Shown here piece after piece: positions 31,708-40,247 of a stretch of DNA of 64,000 nucleotides (the stretch's first letter is position 1; each line of letters starts with the position of its first letter). A program made the translations under genes and the position numbers. Below the pieces are notes generated by a model, which was not told the origin of the DNA, did not search any database, and saw nothing but the letters and a program-made list of their open reading frames with translations. Source of the stretch: JBGPGW01 sp046349515 (lineage in GTDB: Bacteria; Pseudomonadota; Alphaproteobacteria; CADEGL01); the NCBI GenBank assembly GCA_046349515.1, contig JAXMCE010000004.1, forward strand, positions 62,001-126,000, read 5' to 3'.

Positions 31708-33693
31708 TCAAGCGATGCGCGCGGCGGGCGGCACGGCCTCTTTAGGCTTCTCACCCGCCGCCCGGCGCCCAGCCTCGCCCTTCAGCCAGGACTGGAGCAT
31801 CAGGACCGTCCACAACGAGTGAGTCCAATTACGCCGCCCCGCGAGATGCTCGCGCCAGCGCCGGCGCACGACCGCAACATCGAGGTCAACGCCGCTCCCG
31901 GATGCCCCAGCGGCGAGAAGCGAATCGGCCCAATCCCGGAGCGGTCCCCTCAGCCAGTCGGCAAGTGGCGGCTCGAACCCCTGCTTTGGTCGGTCGACGA
32001 GGGTCGCCGGGACGTGGCGGTGGAGGATCTCGCGCAACAGCCACTTGCCCGTGCTCTCCCGGTAGCAAAATCGGTCGGGCAACGACCAGGAGAACTCGAC
32101 GATGCGGTGGTCGAGAAGAGGGCAGCGCACTTCGAGACTGGCCGCCATGCTCGCCCGGTCGACTTTTGCCAGAAGGTCGTCCGGGAGATAGGTCACGGCA
32201 TCCGCGAACATGAATTGGCGCAAGGCGGAGGGAAATCGCGCGATGGCCTCGGGCGCCAGCAAAGGCACGCCCATGCCATCCATGACGCCGTCCGTCTCCT
32301 GCCACAAGCTGACATAGGGACGATAGATCTCTTCCGGCGCATGGGCCCCGAGGGCCGCCATGCGCCGCCGCCATCGCACGGCGGACCGTGTCCCGCGCCC
32401 GGTCATGGCCGCGATCACGCGATCGATCGCGCCGGAGGGCGCGTTGGCCGCGATCCAGCCGGCCGCGCGCTTGAGCGGAGCCGGCAGGCTGCTCGCCTTG
32501 TGCCAAGTCCGGGCCGCCAGCACGTAGCGAGGATATCCGCCGAACAACTCGTCGCCGCCGTCGCCCGATAGAGCGACCGTGACGTGCCGACGCGTCAGGG
32601 CGGACAGCGCGACCGTCGGGATCTGCGAAGCGTCGGCGAACGGCTCGTCATAAATCGATGAGAGGCGCGGGACGATGTCGAGGCAGGTTTGCTCGTCGAC
32701 GCGCATTTCCGTATGGCTCGTCCCCAAATGCCGGGCGACGGCCGCGGCGTGGGGCGCTTCGTCATAGCGCGACTGGTCGAAGCCGATGCTGAATGTGCGG
32801 ACGGGCGCCGTCTTGACCGCGCACATCGCGGCCACGACCGTGCTGCTATCGATCCCGCCCGAAAGGAAGGCGCCGACCGGCACGTCGGCGATCATGCGGA
32901 TCGCAGCAGCATCCTTGAGAAGCGTCTCGAAGCGTTCGAGGATCGTGCCGTCGTCGTCGCGGATTTCGGAATCCATGGCGCGCTCGGCGACTGCCTTGGC
33001 CGACCAAAACGCGCGCGGGACCTCAGCGCCGCCCGACGCCCGGACCGTGACGACGTGGCCCGGCGCCAATTTGCGGATGTCGCGATAGATGGAGTACGGG
33101 CTCGGCACATAGGCATGCTGGAGCAAAAGCGCCACGGCCTCGCGATCGATCGGCGGCGCGAACCCCGGCAGTGCGTGAAGCGCCTTGAGCTCCGAGGCAA
33201 AAGCGAACGCTCCGCCGACGCGGCCGTAATAGAGGGGCTTCTTGCCGAGGCGGTCGCGCGCAAGCACGAGACGCCGCTCCTGCCCGTCCCACAGCGCCAG
33301 GGCGAACATGCCGTTAGACGCTTCAAGAGCGGAATCGAGCCCCTTCCGCGCGATCCACTCGAGCAACGTCTCCGTGTCGGAGTGCCCCCGCCACCGAATG
33401 CGCGCGAGCTGATCGAGCGAGGCCCGAAGCGCGCGGTGATTGTAGATCTCGCCGTTGAAGACGAGGACATAGCGGCCGCAATGGGAGTGCATAGGCTGCC
33501 GGCCCTCGACCGAAAGGTCGACGATCGAGAGGCGCCGAAATCCGAGCGCGATTCCTGCCGACGGATCGGCCCATGCACCGGCATCGTCGGGTCCGCGGTG
33601 GACAAGCCGCGCCGTCATGCGTTCGGCGAGCGCGATAAGCGTGTGCGGGTCGAGCGATGCAGTCGTGTCGAGAAGTCCTGCGATTCCGCACAT
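31708..33693 (-). CDS. asnB: Asparagine synthetase (glutamine-hydrolysing)
   Basis: The 661-residue protein begins MCGIAGLLD, so Cys2 is the glutaminase nucleophile. The N-terminal class II amidotransferase domain includes LVFNGEIYNH and RGHSDTETLLEW. The synthetase domain has the PP-loop FLSGGIDSST and SGDGGDELFGGYPRY. It catalyses ATP-dependent amide transfer to aspartate or, in surface polysaccharide clusters, to a uronic acid. It begins four bases after the glycosyltransferase stop, so the two are coupled; that pairing hints at a role in amidating a sugar, which is inference. Confidence 0.93.
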   Translation of the reverse strand: MCGIAGLLDTTASLDPHTLIALAERMTARLVHRGPDDAGAWADPSAGIALGFRRLSIVDLSVEGRQPMHSHCGRYVLVFNGEIYNHRALRASLDQLARIRWRGHSDTETLLEWIARKGLDSALEASNGMFALALWDGQERRLVLARDRLGKKPLYYGRVGGAFAFASELKALHALPGFAPPIDREAVALLLQHAYVPSPYSIYRDIRKLAPGHVVTVRASGGAEVPRAFWSAKAVAERAMDSEIRDDDGTILERFETLLKDAAAIRMIADVPVGAFLSGGIDSSTVVAAMCAVKTAPVRTFSIGFDQSRYDEAPHAAAVARHLGTSHTEMRVDEQTCLDIVPRLSSIYDEPFADASQIPTVALSALTRRHVTVALSGDGGDELFGGYPRYVLAARTWHKASSLPAPLKRAAGWIAANAPSGAIDRVIAAMTGRGTRSAVRWRRRMAALGAHAPEEIYRPYVSLWQETDGVMDGMGVPLLAPEAIARFPSALRQFMFADAVTYLPDDLLAKVDRASMAASLEVRCPLLDHRIVEFSWSLPDRFCYRESTGKWLLREILHRHVPATLVDRPKQGFEPPLADWLRGPLRDWADSLLAAGASGSGVDLDVAVVRRRWREHLAGRRNWTHSLWTVLMLQSWLKGEAGRRAAGEKPKEAVPPAARIA

Positions 33694-33697
33694 GCCG

Positions 33698-34633
33698 CTA
33701 CGGTCTGGCGCTCGGTTGTGCGGGCGCCGCATCGAACGCCTCGGCGCACGCCGCAATGAAGCGCGACGGGTCGGGAAGGGACCCAAGCTGGCTCTGGAGC
33801 ATGAGACGGAACCAGCGTGATCCGTAGCCGGAGCCGAGATGACGGCGCGCGTACTTCCAGGCGCGCCCGGCAGCGCGCCTGCACGCGAACCGGCGCAGCC
33901 CGGCCGCAATGTCAGGATGATCCTGGAGAAAATAGGCGCAGGCGAGCGTCACGCGGCGCAGTTGACGCGACTGGCTCGAGCCGAGGCTGCCGGGGACCTC
34001 CCGCGGGCGCAAGGTGATGAGGGCATCGACCTCGAGAAACGGCCAGCAGCGCGCGAGCCGCAAGGCAAGGCTGTACTCCTGCGAGTGCGTGATGCGTTCA
34101 TCGCAGCCGCCGACCGCCTGCGCGCAATCGGTCCGCACCAGGATCTGCGTCGGGTTGAAGAAGGAGTTGCGCAGCGCGTCCTTGAGCGGATGGCTGATGA
34201 GGTGCGTTCGAGGATGAGCCGCCTCGATCGCGAGGTCGAGGTCCTCGGCCGTGTCGTAGGCTTGTCGCTGCCCGAAGGCAAGGCACGCCGGACTGCCTCG
34301 CAAGCCTTCGAGCAGCGTGATCGTCGCGCGATCGGTCAAGAGGTCGTCGGCGTCGACGAACTTGATGAATGCCATTCCCGCGCGTGCGATGCCCTGGTTG
34401 GTCGCATGCGCCGAACCATGGTTGCTCTGCGTGTGAATGAGAACATCGGTCCAGCCGGCCGTGAGACGGCGGACAATGGCCAATGAGTCGTCCGTCGAAC
34501 CGTCGTCGACGAAGATGTATTCGCGCGCGAAGTCGCCCGCCTGGTTCCGGATCGCTTCGATCACGCGGGGAAGGTAGGGCGCCTTGTTGTACACAGGCAC
34601 CACGAAGGAGACGCCGTCACGCAACTCGGTCAT
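33698..34633 (-). CDS. Glycosyltransferase family 2
   Basis: A 311-residue GT-A protein. It has the N-terminal nucleotide-binding segment VSFVVPVYNKAPYLPRVIEAI, then YIFVDDGSTDDSL and the metal-binding FVDADDLL (DxD-like). The C-terminal third is Arg-rich and may contact membrane or acceptor. It would transfer a sugar from a nucleotide donor to a lipid or polysaccharide acceptor. It heads a two-gene unit with asnB. A hairpin-forming sequence at 34695-34723 (arms GGACG/CCCC and GGGG/CGTCC) lies 62 bases upstream. Confidence 0.9.
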   Translation of the reverse strand: MTELRDGVSFVVPVYNKAPYLPRVIEAIRNQAGDFAREYIFVDDGSTDDSLAIVRRLTAGWTDVLIHTQSNHGSAHATNQGIARAGMAFIKFVDADDLLTDRATITLLEGLRGSPACLAFGQRQAYDTAEDLDLAIEAAHPRTHLISHPLKDALRNSFFNPTQILVRTDCAQAVGGCDERITHSQEYSLALRLARCWPFLEVDALITLRPREVPGSLGSSQSRQLRRVTLACAYFLQDHPDIAAGLRRFACRRAAGRAWKYARRHLGSGYGSRWFRLMLQSQLGSLPDPSRFIAACAEAFDAAPAQPSARP

Positions 34634-34858
34634 CGCTGGGAATGCATCGCGCCGTCAAGAACGGCGAGCAGCCTGCCTCCATTGTATGATCAGCGGACGA
34701 TACCCCGAAGGATGGGGTCGTCCTAGCGCGACGTCGCCGACGATGCGCCGGCCCAAGGGCCGATCATGCCACGCCGCCGCAATTCGTTTGACAGGATAGC
34801 GCGGCACGAGGCCTAGTGTCTCCCCGCCAGCTCCCGCCACGAAAATTCCCGTGCCGCC

Positions 34859-35743
34859 GTGAAACCCTCAGACGTCGCGATTGCCATCCTCATCCCGCTC
34901 ATTTGGGGGCTAGGCTTCGGTCTTGCAAAGGCAGGACTTGGTCACTTCCCGCCGATCTTCCTCATCGCGTGCCGCTATGCGCTGAGTGCGCTTGTTCTCG
35001 TCTGGTTCGCAACGCCACCCCCGCGGGCGCTTCTCAAACGCATCGCGCTCGTCTCCGTGCTCGCGACGACGGTCACCTACAGCTTCATCTACACGGGCCT
35101 CAAAGGTGTCGACGCATCGACGGCCGGAATCATCGTCGAGATCGAAATTCCCATGGCGGCGATCATGGCCGCGCTTCTGCTCAAGGAACGACTCGGCTGG
35201 CGCCGCATTGGCGGCATGGTGCTCGCCTTCACCGGCGTCCTCTTCATCATGGGCGAGCCGCGCGTTCAGGAGAACATTCACTATGTCCTCATCCTGTTCG
35301 CTGGAACCGTCTGCTGGTCCTTGAGCCAGGTGTTGATCCGTTCCCTCGGCCAGGTGGGCGGCTTCACACTCATTACTTGGATGGCAATCTTCGCGACCCC
35401 GCAGCTTTTCATCGCGTCCTACCTGATCGAAGGCCCGCAATGGGACGCGCTCGCCAACGCGGGGTGGCAGGGCTGGGGTGTCCTCCTGTATCTCGGCTTC
35501 ATCATGAACGCCCTTGGTTACGCCATGTGGTATCACCTCCTGGGGCGTCATCCCGTGAACGTCGTCATGCCCTACCAACTGCTTGTTCCCGTCGCGACGG
35601 TGACAACGGGCGTGCTTATTCTCGGGGAGACGATGACGTGGCTCATCGCGATCGGCGGCGTGATCGTCATCGCCGGGGTCGCCGTGATCACCATCGAGCG
35701 GCCGACACGTGCGCCCTCCGCGCCGCCGGCGGCGACTTCATGA
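34859..35743 (+). CDS. EamA-family (DMT) transporter, first of a tandem pair
   Basis: The 294-residue protein has ten predicted membrane segments in two EamA repeats. Repeat marks are PLIWGLGFGLAKAGL at the N-terminus, EIEIPMAAIMAALLLKERLGW at the end of repeat one and PYQLLVPVATVTTGVLILGE in repeat two. It starts with GTG at 34859. Its sequence is closely similar to the next gene, so the pair arose by tandem duplication. Substrates of the family include amino acids and metabolites; none can be assigned here. Confidence 0.9.
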   Translation: MKPSDVAIAILIPLIWGLGFGLAKAGLGHFPPIFLIACRYALSALVLVWFATPPPRALLKRIALVSVLATTVTYSFIYTGLKGVDASTAGIIVEIEIPMAAIMAALLLKERLGWRRIGGMVLAFTGVLFIMGEPRVQENIHYVLILFAGTVCWSLSQVLIRSLGQVGGFTLITWMAIFATPQLFIASYLIEGPQWDALANAGWQGWGVLLYLGFIMNALGYAMWYHLLGRHPVNVVMPYQLLVPVATVTTGVLILGETMTWLIAIGGVIVIAGVAVITIERPTRAPSAPPAATS

Positions 35744-35777
35744 TAGAACCGACGTCGGTTTCGTCGCGCGGGCGCGC

Positions 35778-36659
35778 GTGAAATCGAGCCATGTTCTCCT
35801 GGCGATGCTGGTTCCCACTCTTTGGGGGCTCGGATTCACTCTCGCCAAGGCAGGCCTCGATCAATTTCCGCCGATCTTCCTGATCACGCTCCGTTTTGCG
35901 GTGACCGCGGTCGCGCTCGTCTGGTTCTTTCCCGTTCCGGTGCGCCTCCTGCCGCGCATCGCCTTCATTGCCTTCATCGGCTCGGCCATCCAGTACGCCC
36001 TCAGCTACAAGGGGCTCCAAGGGATCGACGTGTCGACAGCGGCCCTCGTCATCCAGCTCGAAGTCCCCTTTGCCGCGATCATCGCCGCGATCTTCCTGAA
36101 GGAGCGCCTCGGCTGGCGGCGCGTCGGCGGCATGGCCCTGGCCTTCCTCGGAATCATCCTGATCGTGGGCGAGCCACGCGTGCAACAGAACCTGACGCCG
36201 GTGCTGCTCATCATGGGCGGTGCCGCAACCTGGGCGATCGGCCAGGTGATGATTCGGGCTCTCGGGCCGGTCGGTGGCTTCACCCTCATCGCTTGGGTCG
36301 CGGTCTTCGCCGCGCCGGAGCTTCTCATCCTCTCCCTCATCTTCGAGGACAATCAATGGCAAGCCGTCATGGGCGCCAGATGGGACGCGTGGGCGATCAT
36401 TCTCTATCTCGGCCTGGTCATGAACGGGCTCGGCTACGCGCTTTGGTACCATCTCCTGGGTCATCATCCCCTCAACCAGGTCATGCCGTTCATCCTGCTC
36501 GTGCCCGTGACGAGCGTGATCGGCGGCGTCGTGTTGCTTGGCGAGACGCTGACTCCGCTCATCGTCGCCGGTGGGATCATCGTCATAGCGGGCATCGCCT
36601 TCATCACGCTGGAGCGGGGGCGCGTGGCCGCGCCAAAGCCGAGCGGAGCGGAACGTTGA
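35778..36659 (+). CDS. EamA-family (DMT) transporter, second of a tandem pair
   Basis: The 293-residue protein again has ten membrane segments. It aligns end to end with the upstream gene: PTLWGLGFTLAKAGL, QLEVPFAAIIAAIFLKERLGW, GEPRVQQN and PFILLVPVTSVIGGVVLLGE match the corresponding segments. I use the GTG at 35778; a longer frame from 35709 would add an Arg-rich segment overlapping the previous gene. The two stops and starts are 34 bases apart, consistent with one transcript. Confidence 0.9.
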   Translation: MKSSHVLLAMLVPTLWGLGFTLAKAGLDQFPPIFLITLRFAVTAVALVWFFPVPVRLLPRIAFIAFIGSAIQYALSYKGLQGIDVSTAALVIQLEVPFAAIIAAIFLKERLGWRRVGGMALAFLGIILIVGEPRVQQNLTPVLLIMGGAATWAIGQVMIRALGPVGGFTLIAWVAVFAAPELLILSLIFEDNQWQAVMGARWDAWAIILYLGLVMNGLGYALWYHLLGHHPLNQVMPFILLVPVTSVIGGVVLLGETLTPLIVAGGIIVIAGIAFITLERGRVAAPKPSGAER

Positions 36660-36668
36660 TGCGCTAGA

Positions 36669-37433
36669 ATGCGCCCGCCCATGAATGCCTGTTGTGCCAT
36701 GCGTGCCATCCTCGACTATCCATCGCCCAATCACGGGCCGCGCCGCGCGGCCATCGACATGTTGATCCTCCACTACACGGGCATGGTGAGTGCGCGCGCG
36801 GCGCTCGAACGCCTTTGCGAGCCCACCGCGAAGGTGAGCGCCCACTACCTCATCGACGAGGACGGCACGACCTATCGTCTTGTGCCCGAAGGCCGGCGAG
36901 CCTGGCATGCGGGCGTGTCATCCTGGGCGGGCGAAAGCGACATCAACTCGCGCTCGATCGGCATCGAGCTCGTCAATCCGGGCCATGAATTCGGCTATCG
37001 CCGCTTTCCCGAGGCGCAAATGGCGGCACTCGAGGACCTCTGCCAGGGCCTTCTGTCGCGACACCCGATTCCCCGCGACCGCGTCTTGGGCCATTCGGAC
37101 GTGGCGCCGTCGCGCAAGCGGGATCCCGGCGAGTTCCTCGACTGGGCGCGTCTGGCCCGGCATGGGATCGGCCTCTGGCCGACGGACATCGACGTCCCGG
37201 AGGACGACGTGGTGTTCGAGCGCGGCGCGCGCGGACCACTCATCGCACGCGCTCAGCGCGGCCTCGCGCGCTTCGGCTACGCCGCGCCACAGAGCGGCGC
37301 GCTCGACCCTCCGACGGTCTCCGTTATCCGCGCCTTCCAGCGCCACTTCCGACCCTCGTGCGCGGATGGGCGGCTCGACGGCGAGACCTCGGCCCGGCTC
37401 GACGCCATCCTCCGTTGCCGCGGGCGTCGTTGA
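36669..37433 (+). CDS. N-acetylmuramoyl-L-alanine amidase with C-terminal peptidoglycan-binding domain
   Basis: The 254-residue protein combines an Amidase_2 (AmpD/AmiD) domain with a PG_binding_1 domain at about 183-248. Zinc-ligand segments are ILHYTG (His35) and LGHSDVAPSRKRDPG, supplying the second His and Asp. It cleaves the bond between N-acetylmuramic acid and L-Ala in peptidoglycan or anhydro-muropeptides. There is no signal peptide or lipobox, which points to a cytoplasmic recycling role unless exported otherwise. In-frame ATGs at 36669, 36681 and 36699 leave the exact start open. The stop codon sits inside the rnpB -35 element. Confidence 0.9.
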   Translation: MRPPMNACCAMRAILDYPSPNHGPRRAAIDMLILHYTGMVSARAALERLCEPTAKVSAHYLIDEDGTTYRLVPEGRRAWHAGVSSWAGESDINSRSIGIELVNPGHEFGYRRFPEAQMAALEDLCQGLLSRHPIPRDRVLGHSDVAPSRKRDPGEFLDWARLARHGIGLWPTDIDVPEDDVVFERGARGPLIARAQRGLARFGYAAPQSGALDPPTVSVIRAFQRHFRPSCADGRLDGETSARLDAILRCRGRR

Positions 37434-37458
37434 CGCGCCTCCTTCCGACACATACTTA
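37430..37458 (+). promoter_or_regulatory. Promoter of rnpB
   Basis: TTGACG at 37430 and TACTTA at 37453 are 17 bases apart. The predicted start, seven bases on, falls at the first base of the outer rnpB helix. The -35 element overlaps the amidase stop codon. Confidence 0.65.
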
Positions 37459-37464
37459 AAGAGG

Positions 37465-37880
37465 GCCAGACGGCCGGATGGCCGCCCTCGGGCGCAAGCC
37501 GGGGGAGGAAAGTCCGGGCTCCATGGAAGCACGGTGCCGGGTAACACCCGGCGGGGGCAACCCCAGGGACAGTGCCACAGAGAAGAGACCGCCAGCGCTT
37601 CGCCTCATGTGCCCCTCTCGGGGTTGGCAGGCGAATCCACGCCGGCAAGGGTGAAACGGTGCGGTAAGAGCGCACCGCGTTCCCGGTAACGGGAGCGGCA
37701 CGGCAAACCCCACCGGGAGCAAGACCAAATAGGGGTGGCGCGGCGGGCACTGCCCGCCAGGCTCGCTTCCGAGCTGCCATCCGGGTCGGTCGCGCGAGGC
37801 GCCCGGTGACGGGCGTCCCAGAGGAATGGTCATCCCCTGCCGAAAGGTGGGGACAGAACCCGGCTTATAGGCCGTCTGGC
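37465..37880 (+). ncRNA. rnpB: RNase P RNA, bacterial class A
   Basis: This is the catalytic RNA that trims the 5' leader of tRNA precursors. The conserved cores are present: GAGGAAAGTCCGGGCT near the 5' end and ACAGAACCCGGCTTATAG near the 3' end, with CCGAAAGG-like and AGAGGAATGG segments between. The terminal helix P1 is a perfect 11-pair duplex, GCCAGACGGCC at 37465 with GGCCGTCTGGC at 37870-37880. The length of about 416 bases is normal for the class. The mature 3' end may extend a few bases further. Confidence 0.96.
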
Positions 37881-37884
37881 ATCC

Positions 37885-38440
37885 TGCCCCGCCCGTCGAA
37901 GCGCGAGATTTCTTGTTATTTCACAATAGGTTGCGAGTAGCCCCGGCCGCATCGGCGCATGAGCGTGAATTCGTCCGGCTTCTCGTCTCAGCCGAACTAA
38001 TAATGGGGATCTATTTCTTATTTTTTATTATGGGAATACTCATATTATACATAACACATCTGAATATTTATTTTCATCGCGCGAAACACCGCCTTCCAAT
38101 ATTTCGACTTAATCGCTCTCCGAGAACGCGCTTGCGCCCGCCCCGATCGTGGCCTCGCGCTTCGGCAATCTTAGAACATTTCAAGAACATACGGATCTGC
38201 GGAACCCGCGGCCGCCGCCTCGGTCGGACTCATCCACGAGATCAACTGGCCGTCGAGAATTACTCCACAACATCTTGATCAAGTGATTGTTTTACTGCCA
38301 AAATCCATTGACGCCCATGTTTTCCCATGATATCCCACAATGTCCCATTGCCGCCGGGTATCGGAACCCGAGCCGCGACGGGGCGCCGGAACGGATCCGA
38401 CCGGGGCGACGGGTCCAAACACGGTGCACGGAACGGGCCG
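37885..38440. other. Non-coding region between rnpB and mraZ with AT-rich core
   Basis: No convincing gene is present in these 556 bases. The segment at about 37995-38090 is unusually AT-rich for this chromosome. It includes a frame from an ATG at 38003 that would start with a hydrophobic segment (MGIYFLFFIMGILILYI), but it lacks a ribosome binding site and its C-terminal part looks like random GC-rich translation. The right end carries the mraZ promoter and MraZ boxes. A ten-base palindrome CTTGATCAAG is at 38274. Confidence 0.5.
38308..38347 (+). promoter_or_regulatory. mraZ promoter with MraZ box array
   Basis: TGGGA occurs three times on the minus strand (plus-strand TCCCA at 38323, 38333 and 38343), separated by exactly five bases. 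A fourth, degenerate copy (GCCCA) lies ten bases earlier at 38313. This matches the known MraZ target, TGGGN direct repeats with five-base spacers. A possible -35 TTGACG lies at 38308, with a weak -10 TATCCC 17 bases later, so MraZ bound here would cover the promoter of its own operon. Confidence 0.75.
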
Positions 38441-38911
38441 ATGCCGCTGTTCCTCAACACCCACGTCAACAAGGTCGACCGCAAGGGGCGCGTGTCGGTT
38501 CCGGCGTCGTTTCGCGCCGCCCTTGCCACCCAGTCGATGACGACCATCGTCGCCTTTCCCTCCTTCCGCGCCCCCGCGATCGAAGTCGTCGATCGCCAGC
38601 GCATGGAGGAATTCTCGGCCAGTACCGATCAGTACGCGCAATTCTCGGAGACGCACGACGATCTCTCCCTCGCCATTTTCTCGGGTGCGGAGGAACTTGC
38701 CTTCGACGGCGAAGGCCGCGTGATGCTCCCGAAGTCGCTGGCCGACCATGCCAAGATCACGACCTCTGCCGCCTTTGTCGGGCTCGGCCGGACCTTTCAG
38801 ATCTGGTCGCCCGAGACCTTTGAGCGCCACAAGCAATCGGCCAGCGAACGCGTCCGCGAGCAGGGTTTGAGCCTCATGCTCCGCCGGAGCACCGAAGGCG
38901 GTAACACATGA
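38441..38911 (+). CDS. mraZ: Transcriptional regulator MraZ
   Basis: MraZ is the conserved first gene of the dcw cluster and represses it. The 156-residue protein contains two AbrB-like repeats with the DxxxR signature: VDRKGRVSVPASFR and FDGEGRVMLPKSL. The ATG at 38441 gives the family start MPLFLNTHVNKVD. The frame is open upstream to 38327, but that would run across the operator. Its stop overlaps rsmH by four bases. Confidence 0.96.
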   Translation: MPLFLNTHVNKVDRKGRVSVPASFRAALATQSMTTIVAFPSFRAPAIEVVDRQRMEEFSASTDQYAQFSETHDDLSLAIFSGAEELAFDGEGRVMLPKSLADHAKITTSAAFVGLGRTFQIWSPETFERHKQSASERVREQGLSLMLRRSTEGGNT

Positions 38912-39882
38912 CCGCGCATCACCCCGTGATGCTGGCGGAAGTGCTGGCGGCGCTCGCACCCCGCGACGGCGCTGTTTATCTCGACGGCACGTTCGGTGCC
39001 GGCGGCTATAGCCGCGCCATCCTCGACGCTGCGACCTGCACGGTCTGGGCGATCGACCGCGATCCCGAGGCGGTCGCGCGCGGGGCGGCGATGAGCGCCG
39101 CCTATGGCGAGCGGTTCCATATTCTTCATGGCCGGTTCTCGGACATGGCGCGGCTTCTCGCGGCGGAGGGGGTGACCGCGGTCGATGGCATCGCCCTCGA
39201 TCTCGGCGTCTCCTCCCCGCAGCTCGACGATGCCGCCCGCGGCTTCTCCTTCCGCTTCGATTCGCCGCTCGACATGCGCATGGAATCGAAAGGAGAGACG
39301 GCGGCAGAGGTGATCGCGCGGGCGAGCGAATCCGAGATCGCCGACATTCTCTACCGCTTCGGCGAAGAACGGCATGCGCGCCGGATCGCCCGGGCGGTGG
39401 TCGCGGCCAGGGGCCGTGCGCCGATCGAACGTACGATGCAGCTCCGCGACATCGTCCGCGCCGCGGTGCCGAAGAGCTCCGCCGAGACGATCGATGCGGC
39501 GACGCGCACCTTCCAGGCTCTTCGCATCTACGTGAACGACGAGTTGGCTGAGCTCGACCACGGACTTGCCGCCGCCGAATCCTTGCTCGCGCCGGGCGGT
39601 GTCCTCGTCGTTGTTTCGTTTCATTCCCTCGAGGACCGCAGGGTCAAGACTTTCCTGCGGTCTCGGAGCGGCGGCGCGCCGCGCGCCTCCCGCCACCTCC
39701 CAGCGGAGGTCGGACGCGCCGCCGCACCGACATTCGAGCTCGTCACCCGCCGCGCGGTGCGCCCCGCCAGCGCGGAGGTCGAGCAGAACCCGCGGGCGCG
39801 TTCCGCCCGCATGAGGGCCGGTCGCCGCACGACCGCCCCCGCCTCGTCTCCCGACCACGATTCCTGGAGCCGCGCGGCATGA
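38908..39882 (+). CDS. rsmH: 16S rRNA (cytosine-1402-N4)-methyltransferase
   Basis: RsmH (MraW) methylates N4 of C1402 in 16S rRNA. The 324-residue protein starts with HHPVMLAEVL, followed by the SAM-binding DGTFGAGGYSRAIL, and has GIALDLGVSSPQLDDAARGFSFR and VVSFHSLEDRRVK, all family signatures. The C-terminus is Ala/Arg-rich. It is coupled by four-base overlaps to both mraZ and ftsL. Confidence 0.97.
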   Translation: MTAHHPVMLAEVLAALAPRDGAVYLDGTFGAGGYSRAILDAATCTVWAIDRDPEAVARGAAMSAAYGERFHILHGRFSDMARLLAAEGVTAVDGIALDLGVSSPQLDDAARGFSFRFDSPLDMRMESKGETAAEVIARASESEIADILYRFGEERHARRIARAVVAARGRAPIERTMQLRDIVRAAVPKSSAETIDAATRTFQALRIYVNDELAELDHGLAAAESLLAPGGVLVVVSFHSLEDRRVKTFLRSRSGGAPRASRHLPAEVGRAAAPTFELVTRRAVRPASAEVEQNPRARSARMRAGRRTTAPASSPDHDSWSRAA

Positions 39883-40247
39883 TCAGACGTTCGACGATCC
39901 TTTTCATGGTCCTGGCCGCGGTGATCGCCTTCGGCCTGTTCAAGCTGACCTTCGAGGTCCAGGGGCTCGAGACGGAGCTCCATCGCCTGAACCGCTCCAT
40001 CCTGGCGGAGGACGAGGCGATCCACGTGCTCGAAGCCGAATGGAGTTATCTCAACGAGCCCACGCGGCTCGAGGCACTTGCCAAGCGCCACCTGGCGCTT
40101 CAGGCCGTCGGTGACGCGCGCATGCGCACCGTGGCCGAGCTGCCGGGACGGTCTCCTGGAATGGTGCCCGTGGCTAAACCCGGCGGGCCATGGCCGGCCC
40201 AAGCCAACGTGCAACCAGCGCTCACCACCTCGAGGCCGAAGCCGTGA
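39879..40247 (+). CDS. ftsL: Cell division protein FtsL
   Basis: The 122-residue bitopic protein has an N-terminal membrane segment (TILFMVLAAVIAFGLFKLTF) and a heptad-like coiled coil (VQGLETELHRLNRSILAEDEAI, in part). The short WSYLNEPTRLEALA element is typical of FtsL/FtsB-type proteins of the divisome. The C-terminal tail is Pro-rich. It overlaps rsmH and ftsI by four bases each, and position in the cluster strongly supports the assignment. Confidence 0.93.
   Translation: MIRRSTILFMVLAAVIAFGLFKLTFEVQGLETELHRLNRSILAEDEAIHVLEAEWSYLNEPTRLEALAKRHLALQAVGDARMRTVAELPGRSPGMVPVAKPGGPWPAQANVQPALTTSRPKP

Noticed and set aside
34788..34816. TTGACA as a -35 element for the first tandem EamA gene
   Set aside because: The sequence 16-17 bases downstream (GCCTAG) is a poor -10 match, so I do not call a promoter.
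37913..38278. A 121-residue open frame in the rnpB-mraZ spacer
   Set aside because: No ribosome binding site, no family resemblance, and a C-terminal half with random-looking Arg/Pro content. I keep the AT-rich segment as a finding but not as a gene.
38274..38283. Palindrome CTTGATCAAG upstream of mraZ, considered as an FNR site
   Set aside because: The half-sites abut without the four-base spacer of an FNR/FixK site, and ten-base palindromes are common.
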